Counted from the first letter of the stretch, positions 19,071 to 30,702 are shown. The stretch is DNA of 64,000 nt from Porphyra umbilicalis (GCA_002049455.2 KV918787.1:248001-312000), one strand, 5' to 3'. Made by a program: numbers and translations. The notes: generated from the letters alone by a model not told the origin.

Positions 19071-19847
19071 GGCCGCCGCCGCCACCGCCGTCGTTGGGCC
19101 ACTGGTACGGGACCGCTGGCGGGTGGCGCGGGTGCGCCCCGACGCGGTCACCCTGGCGGTCGGGGTGCTCGGGCGTAGTGGGAGGCAGGACGGCCTGCTG
19201 TCGCTCGAGGTATGGGGGGTGGTGGGCCGGCCTTGATGAACGGCAGGGGTGGAAAGGGGGGGGTGGTGGGGGGGTTGACGAGCGAGTGGGTTGTGGTTGC
19301 GACGTGCGGTGAACGTATCTTATTCAGTTTGATCAATTCCTGGTCCGCCTTCCTCGTCTCCTTTGTGCTGCTCTCCCGCTCGTACGTGTGCTCCCCAGCG
19401 GCGGCGGTCGTGCAGGTGACGCTCACCCGGGAAGGATGCTCGACTGACCTATCTCTCTTTCGTCGTGTGAAAACTGGTCTACCTTTTCGTAAGTCCAGGA
19501 TGTTGTCGCCAACGCGCTTTCATTCATTGTATTAAGACGAGAGTTTATACACAAACATGGCTGCACGGCCGGCCAATGCAACTACCGCAAGCAAGGACCA
19601 TGTCCCTGACGCGCGCGCCCCCGCCCCTCCCGCCTCGGTCCCTCGCTCCCGCTTCCCATGCCCCCCAAAATGGAGAAGACTGGTTGGCCGTATGCGGTAG
19701 ACGTCGGCCCCAAGGCCGCCCTGGCCGTTACGCCACTTTTGCCGCCACTGCCGCGAAGACGACGGCGTCGGCCGCCGCGCCCTCCGCAACCTCGACCGCA
19801 GAGGGGGCGTCGGAAGCTGCGACGCCAACACTTGTGAGGCCTACGTC
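17661..19847. other. GC-rich low-complexity region, no supported gene
   Basis: A minisatellite of about 18 bp (ccctcgcgtccct with a C-rich spacer) lies at about 18,530-18,590. GCG-triplet runs at 18,960-19,085 make Ala, Arg or Gly strings in every frame. From 19,290 the DNA is less GC-rich, with no domain recognised. Confidence 0.5.
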
Positions 19848-20723
19848 TTAGGCATCCTCCGCACCACCAAAAACCGCGCCGTGGCCAAGACCCACGCCGC
19901 CACTCGCGCTCGCGCCAGCGCCGGCGACAGTGCCGGCATCCGCGCCGGCGGTGTCCGCGCCCGCGCTCGCGCCTGCAATCGAGCCCGCCCCAACACGCGG
20001 CACGGTGCCCGTGCCTGGCACGGCCCAGCCGTGGGGCACCACGTCGACCGGCGGCTCATTGCTGGAAGCAGCCGACGAGCACACAGACGCCACGAGCTGG
20101 CGAAAAGGCTCGTCCCAATCCGACCGCGGCCAAAACACGAGGCTGCCGTCGCCAACATAAGGGGCTGACGCATTGGGCACTAGGCTGTACCCCTTGCCAA
20201 TGCTCATCGCCGCGTTTAGGTCCGCAGCACCGACAGTCGACCCATTGGCGGAGCCCGCAACCATGCGGGGCGCACCGCGCTTGAGGCGGTTAAAGAGCTT
20301 GGCAGCCGGTTGCTGGTCGTAGCCGACGAGCATATTGTGAACCACCAGCCCACCGGGGTGCTGCACCACAACGTTGGCGTCGAAATGCATGAAGTCGTCC
20401 GACCGCGCCACGCCCGGGTTCAGCGACGTGAAGACTAGGAAGTTGCTCGGCTGGGCGTCCTTGTTCGGCGTAACTGCCACATCGACACGCACCGTCGAGC
20501 CCACGGCCTCGTGGACGGCAATAATGCGCAGGAGGTACTTTTTCGGCGCCACCACAACCATGAGGCACCGGTACCGGTTGGCGAGGGCCGTGTCGACCCA
20601 AACTGGATACGCGACGGAAGAAGGCGCGTGCGTGTGCGACTCGGTCGAGTCGTCGACAACGTAACCGGTGCTGGGCTCGATCCAAGGTTGACCAAGGCCC
20701 ACACAGACCGGCATGCGGACCAT
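19848..20723 (-). CDS. Unrecognised protein, about 290 aa
   Basis: I choose the ATG at 20,723 (MVRMPVCVGLGQPWIEPSTG); the frame is open for 137 more codons upstream without a convincing start. Residues about 1-200 have a well-ordered alternation of hydrophobic and polar residues: LMVVVAPKKYLLRIIAVHEA, NFLVFTSLNPGVARSDDF, FDANVVVQHPGGLVVHNMLV. This suggests a beta-rich globular domain. The C-terminal 70 residues are an Ala/Gly-rich low-complexity tail. There is no signal peptide or membrane segment. Its intermediate GC content matches the transposon-like ORFs rather than the host genes. I cannot assign a family. Confidence 0.5.
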   Translation of the reverse strand: MVRMPVCVGLGQPWIEPSTGYVVDDSTESHTHAPSSVAYPVWVDTALANRYRCLMVVVAPKKYLLRIIAVHEAVGSTVRVDVAVTPNKDAQPSNFLVFTSLNPGVARSDDFMHFDANVVVQHPGGLVVHNMLVGYDQQPAAKLFNRLKRGAPRMVAGSANGSTVGAADLNAAMSIGKGYSLVPNASAPYVGDGSLVFWPRSDWDEPFRQLVASVCSSAASSNEPPVDVVPHGWAVPGTGTVPRVGAGSIAGASAGADTAGADAGTVAGAGASASGGVGLGHGAVFGGAEDA

Positions 20724-21774
20724 GACGCCGTCAAGCGGAGGGGGAGTGGCGCCGTCGAGGGAGCGCGTAGCGTCGGCGACGGTGGAGGTGGTATGTGGCG
20801 TACTTTTGCGTTGTCGGGGACGCGCACGTAGGTGGATGGTTGTGACGTACGCACTCGGCCGAGCCTCGCACAAACCGATGGTGTGAGTCGGTGGCGAAAC
20901 AATGAGCGCGGCAATGGAACGGCAAAGCATTCCAGTTGCAGATAACCCCCCCACGGAGCAGCTCCTTCGCGCAACGTCCCCGGTACTGCGCGTGCCCCGC
21001 CACCCCCCATGCCTCCGCAAGGCGCTCCCTCCTGCCATCCCACAGCGCTCCCGCACAGGGCTCAGGGCAACGCACCTGGCGACACACGCACCGCGCGATG
21101 CGCATGACGCACCGTCAAGGGCTCCAATTCTCACCGCCTGGCGTCAAGCATGCGGGCATCAACAAGTGCACGGCTACCCACCGCACAGCACAGAGCAGTC
21201 CCGCCTCTCTCCCAAAGAGCTGCCCCTTGGCGTCACGCGCAGGGAGCGACGTCAAGTGCAGCACCATCAACCTCCGGCACCATCAAGGTGCAGCGCGTAG
21301 CGGTCACCACACGCGTCTCACGGAGCCGCGTCTACGGCGCGCAATGCATGGCATAAAGTGCCTCACTCCCCCCCCCTACACACACAGCAGTGCGCTCCCT
21401 CCCCCCCCCCAGAGTGCTGCGTCGTGAGTGCCGTCCCAGTGCACAGCGTCGGGCCTATCGATCCTGCCTGGGTGACGGCCCGCAGCGCGTGGCGAGCAAC
21501 GCACCCCGCGACTGGCGCGCAGTAGAGTGCTGCATGATCCACCGCACCGTGTCAAGCACACCGGGTCGGAAGGGTTTCGTGGCGCCACCACTGCCAGGGC
21601 GAGCCGAACGCAGCGTGCTCTGCCCCCGCCGGCCGTTCCGTCCCTTTGTCGTGCGCGAGGCGAAGCGTGACTCAGTGCGGCTCCTGTCGTCTCATGGCGC
21701 AAATTTGCCGGGTCCGTCTTGCTGGGTGAATTTGCACATCGTTGTGTTGGACCGTCGCAGCCAATCGTCAAGTA
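20724..21774. other. No gene seen
   Basis: The upstream extension of the preceding frame covers the first 400 bases. The rest carries only short frames with no recognised domain. C runs lie at about 21,369 and 21,400. Confidence 0.4.
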
Positions 21775-21915
21775 CAGTCAGTTCTCGCTACAAGATCGGG
21801 GGTCATATAGCACGGCCCTCGCAGTTTTTCATATTTACCCCCCTTTACGACCTGGAAACGCAGGTAAATGTGGAATCGATCTTATAGCCGGCGATCTTAT
21901 AGCGAGATATCACTG
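21775..21915. mobile_element. 141-bp Tc1/mariner (pogo-type) MITE
   Basis: Left end CAGTCAGTTCTCGCTACAAG and right end CTTATAGCGAGATATCACTG are inverse of each other at about 20 of 24 positions. The flanks are TA on both sides (21,773-21,774 and 21,916-21,917). The ends resemble those of the element at 3,689-4,924. It is non-autonomous. Confidence 0.75.
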
Positions 21916-21917
21916 TA

Positions 21918-22889
21918 TGCAATTCTTTTTCTTTCTTTTGCACCCATGTGAGGCTGTTGGAGATGCCGTTGCCCATTCAAGGGTTTAAAACACTCACTTG
22001 CATGACAAATATCACGCTCCTGACCCCTGCAGCTCTGCATTGGGCAGTTGACCCGTTCCACCAAGCGCGTGTGCCCGTGCTTCAATGCAGCTCACGTCGC
22101 GGCAAATTGTCAGCGCGCCGGCACTGCCGACCCACACGCGCGTCCTCCTTGCCTCCGTCTGCGCCGGCAGTGGTCCAGAGGCGGTGACCATGCCTCCAGG
22201 ACTAGAGCATTGGACGAGTGTGGCTGTCGGGCTCGCCGCGCGTGCCGCTGGTCGACTTGGGACGACACCTGCGGCCGGCGAACTGGCGACGACGCAAGCG
22301 CGGCTGGTGGCACCCCGCACCGTGTGTGCCCTGCCGTGCACCGAGAGGGAGCGGCGTCCAAAGTTGCCTGTTGGGACGCAGGCGGGGCACGAGCACTAAG
22401 CGTGGCGTCCCGCACTGGGCCCGTTGCACTGGAGTTGCTGCCTGGCACTCGCCGGGACTCACTGCATTGGGCACGGGGTACCCCGCAGGTCTCACGATGC
22501 ATCCCGCGCGTGCGCGGCTGCGTCCTCAGGAGCGCGCCGGAGGAGAGGGGAGCTCGACAATGCGGCTTTCACTCCGTGCGGACGGAGTCATCGCCGTGGC
22601 TGTTTGATGTCGCGACGCAGCCACGCAGCAGGGGGAGTGGCGCGTCGCGCTGCTGCACGAGGCAGTGCGACGAATCTTCAAGGCGCGGCAGGCGCCCCCA
22701 AAGTAGGCGCCGCCGCGCTCCCGGGTGCTCGGGCACAGCCTACGCCGGGCGGTCGCTCGTGGAGCTGGCGCCAAGGCCTGACCGACGCCACATCCCTGCC
22801 GCACACGTCTTGTTCTCACCCCCTACCTCTTTTGCTTCACCATCTGCTCTCTTTTCGTACGCTTCACGTGATTGCTACCTGTCGACACC
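21918..22889. other. Upstream region of the next ORF, no gene seen
   Basis: Several frames are open but none is domain-bearing. The last 90 bases are pyrimidine-rich (ctctttgcttcacc-like) and end in gtcgacaccATGG, a plausible leader and start context for the ORF at 22,890. Confidence 0.4.
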
Positions 22890-24860
22890 ATGGCGTCCCT
22901 ACGCAAACGTCGAGCTGACGCTGACGCTGATGGAGATGATGGCCAACGGACCGCACGACCCCGAGGCGCGCGTCAAGCCGCGACAGGGACTGCCGCGCAT
23001 CACGGCCGGGCTGCTCGCCGAGCCGCAGAGCAAGCATCGCGCCGGTCGGGTCCCGGGGCAAGCCCTGACGGCACCAACGAGGGCGAGGCGAACAAGGGTG
23101 CAGGAGCGGATTGTGTCGCCGCGAGCGCGCGAGGAGCCATCCCGCGATTTGATGAGGAGGCTGCCTCCTGTCTTCCCGATTGCCGCCCTAGTTTGAGTGC
23201 TGGCGGCGCAGATGGGTCGGGATCGGGCGCCGCTGGTGCCGCCACGGAGGTTCGGGCATCCCTGGCGGGTGCGTCAGTCACCGCGGTGGGGACAAAAAGC
23301 CGCCAACCAACCAACGAGGACGTGATTCTTCCTGCTCGAGCTGTGGGGTCACCCGTATCCGGCGGCGGTTCTTCCACTCAAGGCACTCGCACGGCTGGTG
23401 CTGCCCCTCTTCCGGCAGGTGCGCCGTCGGTATCCACGCTCAGCGGCGGCGGGTCTCTCACCCCGGGTCTGCCCTCAAGCATCTCTGCTCCGCCGCCTGC
23501 AGGTGCACCGTCGGTGGCGGTACTGCTTTATTGCTTCAATTTCATCATGGAGCCTCTGCGGGCAGTTGTGCGGCAGGAGGTCGCGACGTCGTCTCTCGGC
23601 GGCTCCAACTTCACCGCGGTGGCAGCCGAGGTCGTGAATGCGGCTGTGCCCGCCTTTGCCGCCGCCGTGCCTGCGGTTCGTGCCCCGGAGGTTGCTTGGT
23701 CGCGCCGCAGCGAAGAGGATATCAAGCTGGCCACGGCAAAGGTCTTCCCCAACAAGCTGATCCGGAAAGTTTACGCTGACATGTTGTGCCTCAGAGTGCT
23801 GGCGCTGTACGACCTCGCCAGCGCATGTGGCGACGTGCTCACGCCGTTCTTCCCACCACAGGCCAAGCTCGAGTCGTCTGAGCCCTTCGTACTCGCGCAC
23901 TTTAATACCATGTGCGTCAGTGTGCTCCAAGGCCTTTACAAGGCGATGTGCACGAGGCCCCCCGTGCCGGACATTCTGGTTGGCAAGGGACGGGTGCGTA
24001 GATCGCTGTTGGACGCTGTGGACGAAGCATTCCTGACGCAGTTGCGGACGCTCTTCAATGACGGCCGCTCCGCCGCTCGGGCGCTCTTCTACCGCTTCAT
24101 CGGCTTCTTCTTCATGCACACCAGCCCGAAGGTGACAATTCGCCTGGTCAGTCCGTCGGCGCCTGTGCCTGATATACAACAAGCAGAAGGTTCTCCCTTT
24201 TTCGAGATCGAGACGACTCTCGTAGCCACGTGCAACGGGGTCGTCCCCGGCGTCTTCACATCGCCGCAACCGCCCTCCGCTGCACATGGTCCGTCGGGGG
24301 GCTCGTTTACCTCCATTTCGAGCCACGTGAACTACACCGGCGCTCTGGGCGGCGCCGAGACGATCATCCGCCAAGTTGGAACCGAGTCGTCTTTCACGAC
24401 AGCTGATGGTGCCCGCTACCCGCACATTTCCGGGGAGACGCTCGTGAAGCAGCAAACGTGTATCTACCGCTTTAGCCGACGGCTGGCCAGGCAGATTATC
24501 AAGGGCAAGGTGGCGGTGGACGCTAAGGCCATTTTCGCGATCGCCATGTGCGTGCGTTCCATGCTGTCGGGTCGCCAGATTGCTTGGACGGCGCCAGATG
24601 GGAGCGACTGGACACATGCCGACGTCGTTGGTCCATGTCAGTGGTGGCTGCTCGTCCCCAAGCCAACCGCCCGTCTGACCGTGAACCGCAAGTTGCAAAC
24701 GCTGACCAAGGAGGAGCTTAACGCCTTGCAAATGGGCGGAAATGACGCTCCAGCTGGCTTGGTCAATGCTCTACTCGACGGCGACGACGACGATGAGGAG
24801 GAGGCCGCAGAGCTGGACGACGACGGGGGGCGGGAAAGCGAGTTGGAGCTCGATGGTTGA
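22890..24860 (+). CDS. Unrecognised 656-aa protein with acidic tail
   Basis: The ATG in context GACACCATGG starts MASLRKRRADADADGDDGQ. Residues 1-215 are Ala/Gly/Ser-rich with basic clusters that could act as nuclear signals. From about residue 220 the protein is globular: a helical stretch (VRRSLLDAVDEAFLTQLRTL), aromatic-rich segments (FYRFIGFFFMHTSPKVTIRL), and a block with CMCVRSMLSG-like residues. The last 30 residues are strongly acidic (DGDDDDEEEAAELDDDGG). No known domain is recognised. The layout, with a basic disordered head and a globular body, is shared with the ORF at 57,482, but I see no clear sequence match. It is moderately GC-rich. Confidence 0.6.
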   Translation: MASLRKRRADADADGDDGQRTARPRGARQAATGTAAHHGRAARRAAEQASRRSGPGASPDGTNEGEANKGAGADCVAASARGAIPRFDEEAASCLPDCRPSLSAGGADGSGSGAAGAATEVRASLAGASVTAVGTKSRQPTNEDVILPARAVGSPVSGGGSSTQGTRTAGAAPLPAGAPSVSTLSGGGSLTPGLPSSISAPPPAGAPSVAVLLYCFNFIMEPLRAVVRQEVATSSLGGSNFTAVAAEVVNAAVPAFAAAVPAVRAPEVAWSRRSEEDIKLATAKVFPNKLIRKVYADMLCLRVLALYDLASACGDVLTPFFPPQAKLESSEPFVLAHFNTMCVSVLQGLYKAMCTRPPVPDILVGKGRVRRSLLDAVDEAFLTQLRTLFNDGRSAARALFYRFIGFFFMHTSPKVTIRLVSPSAPVPDIQQAEGSPFFEIETTLVATCNGVVPGVFTSPQPPSAAHGPSGGSFTSISSHVNYTGALGGAETIIRQVGTESSFTTADGARYPHISGETLVKQQTCIYRFSRRLARQIIKGKVAVDAKAIFAIAMCVRSMLSGRQIAWTAPDGSDWTHADVVGPCQWWLLVPKPTARLTVNRKLQTLTKEELNALQMGGNDAPAGLVNALLDGDDDDEEEAAELDDDGGRESELELDG

Positions 24861-25810
24861 GAAACATTGAACTGGTCGGTATGTAGGGCGTGGAGTGTGG
24901 TACTTCCCGCAGGTCGCCTTTGTTTGTCAGTGTGCTACTCGGTGCTCGTGGGGGGCGACGATGAGCAACAGGTCTGAGAGCTCGACGCCAATACTGGCGA
25001 CGCTACGTACACAAAAAAGTCACGCCCCAAACCTTCTGTACTCTGAATGAGCTTGGCGAGTCGGCTGGCTGCGCGCTACGAAGTCATGTGCGCAGAGGGT
25101 GGTGGCGACCTTGATTGGCTGGGCGTCGAAAGGTGGGAGAAGAAACGCGTAGTACCGAGTCGCAGCCCATTTCTTCTGAATACAAAACCTTTCTACGACG
25201 CACGAGAAGAGATAAATACAGGGTAAAGTCGTTTTTCAACAATTCAAACGAGAGGCACACCTCCCACATCAAATGCACGACAAGGAGCAGGTGGGAGCGC
25301 GCGGGGTGTCGACGGCGCTCTTGAACTGGTGACCCTCGTTTGCTCAAGACTCGACATGTCTTGACCCCGTTTGCCAAGCCAAGCAGGCTCGTCTCTGGGG
25401 TTTCTCCTCTCCGCCAGAGTATCACGTTGCTCCTCATCGTTTAGCGCCGTCGCTGCCGTATGGACGGGGATGACGAGATGGTACAGTTGCGGCGGGTGGT
25501 GGTGGTGGGTTGACTGCTGTGTGTGTGGGATGCCAACCGTGGTTTTGATAGTAGTGCGGGTCGCCGGCATTAGTCGGCTGCTCGGAGGCCAGTTGCGGCG
25601 TGGCAAACTGGGGACTGCGAGGGCTCCCGGGGCGGTAGAGGGAAGAAGGTAGGGGTGCGGGTGTCGGAGGGTTTGGGGAGGCCGGGGGAGAGATGAGGGG
25701 GTGGAAGGGGTGGAGCGCCAGGAGCCTCTGCCGGTCGGTATTGATGAATCGATGTTGACGGCGGCGGGTGTCTCGCAGGTGTTCGCAGTCTCTGTGGCCT
25801 ACGGCTGTCA
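24861..25810. other. No gene seen
   Basis: AT-richer DNA up to about 25,320, then a GT-rich stretch. Upstream exons of the TM9SF-like sequence that follows would be expected here, but I could not recognise any. Confidence 0.4.
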
Positions 25811-26535
25811 TGGCGGCGGCGACGGTGCTCGTCGACATCCTCGGCTTCCTCTCCCCGTTCCGCCGCGGCGGCCTCCTTTCCATGCTCATCACGCTGTGGG
25901 TGCTGTCGTCGGCGGCGGCGTGGTACGTCAGCGCGCGGCTGCACAATGCACTCGGCGGGTCGGGGCTCTCGTGGCTGCCGACCGCCCTGGGGGTGGCCCT
26001 CGGCTTGCCTGCTTTCACCTTTGCCGTCCTCCTTTTCCTCAATGGCGTGTTGTGGGCGTCGGGCTCGGTCGGCGCCACGCCCTTTGCGGCGCTCCTCGCG
26101 CTCGTGGCGCTCTGGTTTGGCGCCACGACGCCGCTGACGCTCGCGGGCGCGCGCCTCGGCCACCGCGTCAAGGCGTACGACTTTCCGGTGCGCACCAACC
26201 AAATCCCCCGCCCCGTGCCCCTGCAGCCCGCCCACCTCGGCGCCCCGTGGTGCCACATCGCCGTCGGCGCCATGCCTTTGCGTGCGTAATGATTGAGCTG
26301 CGGTACACGCTCGACAGTTTGTGGCGCGGGGACCTGTATGGCGATTTTTTTTCGTCACCCTCTGCTTCTTCCTCCTAACGATCGTGTCGGCCGAGTGCAC
26401 GGTCGTCCTCGTGCGCGCCAAGCTCGTCCACTTCCTCCTAACGGTCGTGTCGGCCGAGTGCGCGGTCGTCCTCGTGCACGCCAAGCTCTTCCACAAGGAC
26501 CACCGGGTGGTGTGGGACGCCTTCCTCGAGGACGC
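25811..26535 (+). pseudogene. TM9SF/nonaspanin (EMP70) fragment
   Basis: This encodes the middle of the membrane domain of TM9SF proteins, Golgi/endosomal nine-span proteins that sort cargo. The sequence ILGFLSPFRRGGLLSMLITL, then YVSARLHNALGG, ALWFGATTPLTLAGARLG and DFPVRTNQIPR are family hallmarks. At 26,287 the frame stops; one base more would continue into MIELRYTLDSLWRG, which matches the family's IEL block. A T8 run at about 26,345 then needs another shift to reach FFLLTIVSAECTVVLV. That membrane segment is present twice in tandem (63 bases, 21 residues each). The N-terminal luminal domain and the last membrane spans are missing. It is either a decayed gene or a real gene with assembly indels and unseen exons. 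Confidence 0.75.
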
Positions 26536-27547
26536 TCAAGAAGCTGGGGGGGGGGGGTCCGCCCTCAAAACACCGTGGCGGCGGCCTTGTCGCCGCCATC
26601 CGCCGCGAGGGAGGCAGGCTCGGCATCCGCCGCCGGGAGTGTGGCGGAGGTGGGCCCCTGCCGGCGGCGGCGGCGGCGGCAGGCGTGGCCACGCTCGCCC
26701 CTGTGCGCGCCTCTCGTCGCCCGCTATCGGGTGACGGGTGGCCGACTGGGGGGGGAGAATGACGGCGGCCGGTGACGGCCGGTGACGGTAGCAGTACGTC
26801 CAGGCTGCCGGGTGCGCCGAGCCGCGGCCCAGTATCCGGTGGTGGCGTTGCCGCGGTGTCAGTGACGGGCGTCGACGCGACAAGCGCAGCGCTGCAGCCG
26901 CCGCCGCCGCCAAGAACGCCAAGGTTGTGGCGGGCGGCTAGCCGGCGACGGCCATGGCCGCCGCTGCGTCGGAGGGCGGGGGGGGAGGGGGGGGCGCCTG
27001 GCCGGGACAGCGGGCCGCGAGCGACGGAACACTGCACTAGTAAAGAGCGCTGCGTGACGTAGTAAAGAGCGCCGCGTGACGAAACGTATAATATGCCTTC
27101 GTAGGTCATCCGAAGGTTGCCACCCTCAGGTGTTTGAAAAAATGCCTGCTGGTCGTCTCGCCACCGTGCCCATGGTGGTGTCTTGTACAATGTCTGTGAA
27201 CAACCATACAAGAAAAGCGGCATGTAGTCCTTCATGCGTGCACGCAATACATGCTACCCTGTCAACTTTAACATTATCTCTGATGATCGTTTGGTCACGC
27301 AGCCCACTTTGACATCTTTCGCCAGACATGTCCAGCAGAAAACCCACAAAGCATGCAGGCTTAGTTTTATGCATATACTTTTTAATACTCAATATAAAGA
27401 ACACCATGGGTTGATCCCATCAAAAGTCTGTCTACATTCACACACAAATTGCATCAGAAACGGCCTGTTGCGACTTCAGAGCTTCTGTTTCGGGAAATCA
27501 TATTTCTGTGCGATGCCCTGTTCCAATTCTCAGTGCTGTGCGGGATC
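26536..27547. other. No gene seen; short direct repeat
   Basis: Low-complexity GC-rich DNA up to about 27,030. A 22-bp unit (agtaaagagcgcygcgtgac core) occurs twice at 27,039-27,082. The rest is AT-richer, without a conserved frame. Confidence 0.45.
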
Positions 27548-28778
27548 CTGCGCAGTGCACCTCGTTGCTGGATCCACCACGAGCCCGATTCTGATTCAAT
27601 TTGCTCATTCAGAACTCGCACGACCCCTCGAAAACGCCTCTGTGGAGCGTTTTGCTCGTGCAAAACATGTTTTCACTTGCATACTTTTGCAGTCGAGCAT
27701 TTTACACCGACCTTTTGGATTCATCAGAAGCGTCTCTGGCAGCGCCTCCTATGGTGTACAGGGCCATAGTGTGAATGCCCGTATGCAAACGTACGCAGAC
27801 GCTTAACATGCACGTGCGAGCTCTTCGTTTCTCTCAACGAGGCTTTTTGCACGGTTTCTGCACGCTGCAATAGGACACCCGTTTCGAGGCGCGAGTATGA
27901 AGTCGAGCACGGGTGTCGAGGTGCTGCACGAGTACCGGGTTTTCACACTTAGCTCCCGCTTCTCTGCGACTTGACAGTATTTAATACCAGCCACCCGAGC
28001 GGCAACTGTCCCTCCGTGAACGGCGAAAGGGAATGGTCTCGGTATTGTGAACTCACTTTCCACCAAGTTCTGTGACAATTGCCAAAGAACTGTGCATCCC
28101 ATGCGGAGAAAGCGGGTTCCGACGCCCCCCACCCCGGGCGGGGTTGCGGGGCTTGCGGCACGATATTCGCGTCGCTCTGCCGACTCTGTGCCGGTTGCCC
28201 ACTGCTGTGCTTGCGGGGGGGGGGGGGTTGGGCATTGCAGGAAAGGAGTGATCCCGGGCTGCACCCTCGCTTGCGAGGCGACGTTCTATTTCCTCTATTG
28301 GTACGAGAGCGGGGTGCTTGCTTGCTCCCGCAGGGACAGTCGGCCGCGAGAGCATGTCGGCTGCGGCGGCGGCCAGAGCGGGTAACGCCGGCAGAGAGGC
28401 GTCAGGCTGCGAAAACTGCCTGCTCTCTTCCCACCCATCACCCCGGAGTGGACGCAACCTTCCTCTGCTCGTGAGCTGCACACGATGGTGTCCTTCTTCG
28501 TATTTCTTGCCTTACTCGGCACAGATCCGGAACTGAGGACCGCACCCGTTTAGTGTATCAAGTCGCACTTGTAAGAACTTGAGCGAATTTTATAGAGCTC
28601 TTAATCACGCCCTAATCTCGTCGCTACCACGCCACAACGAGTGTCTTGAGCGGGATATGAGCAAACACTCTCAGCGTGCGAGCAGGAGCCCGTTTTCAAC
28701 GAGCATTTACGAGCAATTTGAGCCAGAACCGGGCTCGTGGTGGATCCAGCAACGCGGTGCACTGCGCTGGCGCGATCC
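27548..28778. repeat. Inverted repeat pair enclosing about 1.1 kb
   Basis: About 75 bases at 27,548-27,625 recur inverted at 28,700-28,778. They share gttgctggatccaccacgag, with about 85% identity by eye. Both arms read inward identically, as terminal inverted repeats do. No clear target duplication or transposase was found, so this may be an old non-autonomous element or two opposed copies of a small repeat. Confidence 0.55.
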
Positions 28779-30316
28779 AGTCAGCGGAGATGTCAGATGG
28801 GGGCCAGATCGTGGCTGTGGCAGAGGCTTGCACAGTGCATGTAACCACCAACGCGACTTGATCCCGGCAACTACTCATTTTCCGAGTGCGGTAAATACGC
28901 ATCCTGGAGCTCCATGACTGAATAGTGAGATTTAATTCCATCGCTGCCTCCACCGCCGTGCCCTGGTGGCTGTGCGAGCCGCGAGACCAAGCACCGGTTG
29001 CCACGCGTTCCTTGTTGCTACCCCACCGTAGACGTCACCAGCCGGAACGAACACCCACCACCACAGGTGGAGGACTGCGACAGAGCGTCGGCGGCTCTTG
29101 TGCTGTTGCAGCGCCGTGCGTGCGCTCGCTCTTTCAGTACCACGTGGGACAACGTACGGCTGACGGGGGGCGCTCGGCTGCTGACGCGGAGGTCAGGGGA
29201 TCTGCAGTGTGGCGACGCAGCGTGGCCGTCGAGCAGTCCTCTTCGATACCACGATGCAATTCCGCACTGCCGGGCCGCTGAATGGCCGCGCGAGGTCACC
29301 TTGATGTGCGTAGGGACAGGGGTCGCGGAGCCGCACCGGTGACGAGGGACGGCACTACCCCCATCCCTCGCTCTTTCTGGCAGGGACTGTCAAGCTTTGG
29401 AAGTGGTGACGGGTGCCTTCCTATAGGATTCAGAACCCCCTTGCGAGGAGTGTCGCGCGCTCGCGCCGCGTGTTAGAAGTACGTCACCAAGAGCGCAGCG
29501 GCATGCAACAAGGCATCAATGTGACGCAACACTCCGTCCGCGCAATGCGGTCAGGCGCCACAGCCCGACACAGTTGAATGGCAACGAGCGGCCCTCTTTT
29601 TCCGCCTTCCACCCTACCCTCACGCTCAGCAGTCCCGCGCGGGTCTCTCTGCAAGCATAGCATGACGTTGGTCCTCGTTCCTGCACAGTCACTGTGGCGG
29701 GTGAGTCATTGGTTGGCCCGCTGCATCCTGCTCCTCCCAAGCCCTTACCCTCTTGCCAAGCGCCCATCCAGCTGTTGCACGGCCTCGCGTCGATACGTCA
29801 GCTTGACCAGACACCTCTAGCCATTTTCTCTGCTGTCGCGCAGCACCGCGTGGAGGATCACATCTTGTCTTCGCGACCATCGACGATGGAGCCCCCAGTG
29901 TGCGGCGAGCGAGGAGAGGCAGGGAGCGCCACAACAGATGATGAGGTTTCCGCATCGCCGATGGATTTGTCTTTGTAGCACGTTGGCATGGATCGGGGGC
30001 CCACTCTGCTGTCGGCATTGCACGTAGGCTATCGCCATGAACGTGCCCACCGTCGGCTGGTCCAGGCGCCTCCTTGCAGCTGGCGTATTGCTGTGCGAGG
30101 TCCGCCTCGCGTTGGGCGGTCCCCTCCTGATGGTGGCCTCCGTGTAACGCAAGGCGGTGACCGAGCGACCTGTCACCGGGCCGCGTACGCCGTTTGGAGT
30201 GGCAGTGGCGGCGCCTCGCGTCATCCTCGAGCACGCGGCACGGCGTCACCCCCTTGCCAGAGGCGGTCGATGTGCCTCCACAGCCTCTTGAGGGGGGAGT
30301 AACACGACAACGTGGG
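28779..30316. other. No gene seen
   Basis: Only unsupported frames of mixed composition on both strands. A minus-strand frame at 29,689-30,444 crosses into the duplicated block and lacks any domain. Confidence 0.4.
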
Positions 30317-30487
30317 GAGGGCCCCGCTTGTGTTGCAGCAAGATCCTTGCGGTGCCTGACGCCTGCGAGGAAACGTATGCTGACGCCTTGCTGCGTGGGG
30401 TGAGCAGCCACGCTCGAAGCGGCAATGGGCTCGCCTCCCAGCATGCGCTCGGGGCTATGGCGTAGGCTGCTGAGACCTCCGCCTGCC

Positions 30488-30494
30488 TATAAAA
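30488..30494 (+). promoter_or_regulatory. TATA box (second copy)
   Basis: TATAAAA, 209 bases before the ATG at 30,703, with spacing identical to that of the first copy. Confidence 0.6.
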
Positions 30495-30702
30495 CCCGCG
30501 TGCTCGAGGCCGCTTTGCCCCTGTCCTCCCGTCTCTCCCATCCCTACAACAATCAAGCCCTCCTCACGACGTACGCCGTCATTCCCCTCTCTCCTCGTGT
30601 CTGTTCCTTCGCACCCCGATCCCAACCCGAAAAGTCGCCGCCACCACGAACGCGCCGTTCGACCACCGACCAACAGGTCACTCCCCAAGACAAGCCGAGA
30701 CG

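Noticed and set aside
15660-19310. Long Arg/Pro/Ala-rich frames in low-complexity DNA
   Set aside because: Open in up to five frames at once, broken between units of the 310-bp repeat, and without any domain.
5518-24860. A Polinton, giant-virus or LTR element spanning the unknown ORFs
   Set aside because: No polymerase, integrase, capsid, packaging ATPase or reverse-transcriptase motif was recognised; the recognised genes fit a DNA transposon better.
29689-30444. 251-codon minus-strand frame
   Set aside because: It spans the edge of the segmental duplication, so half of it is absent at the other copy; no domain.
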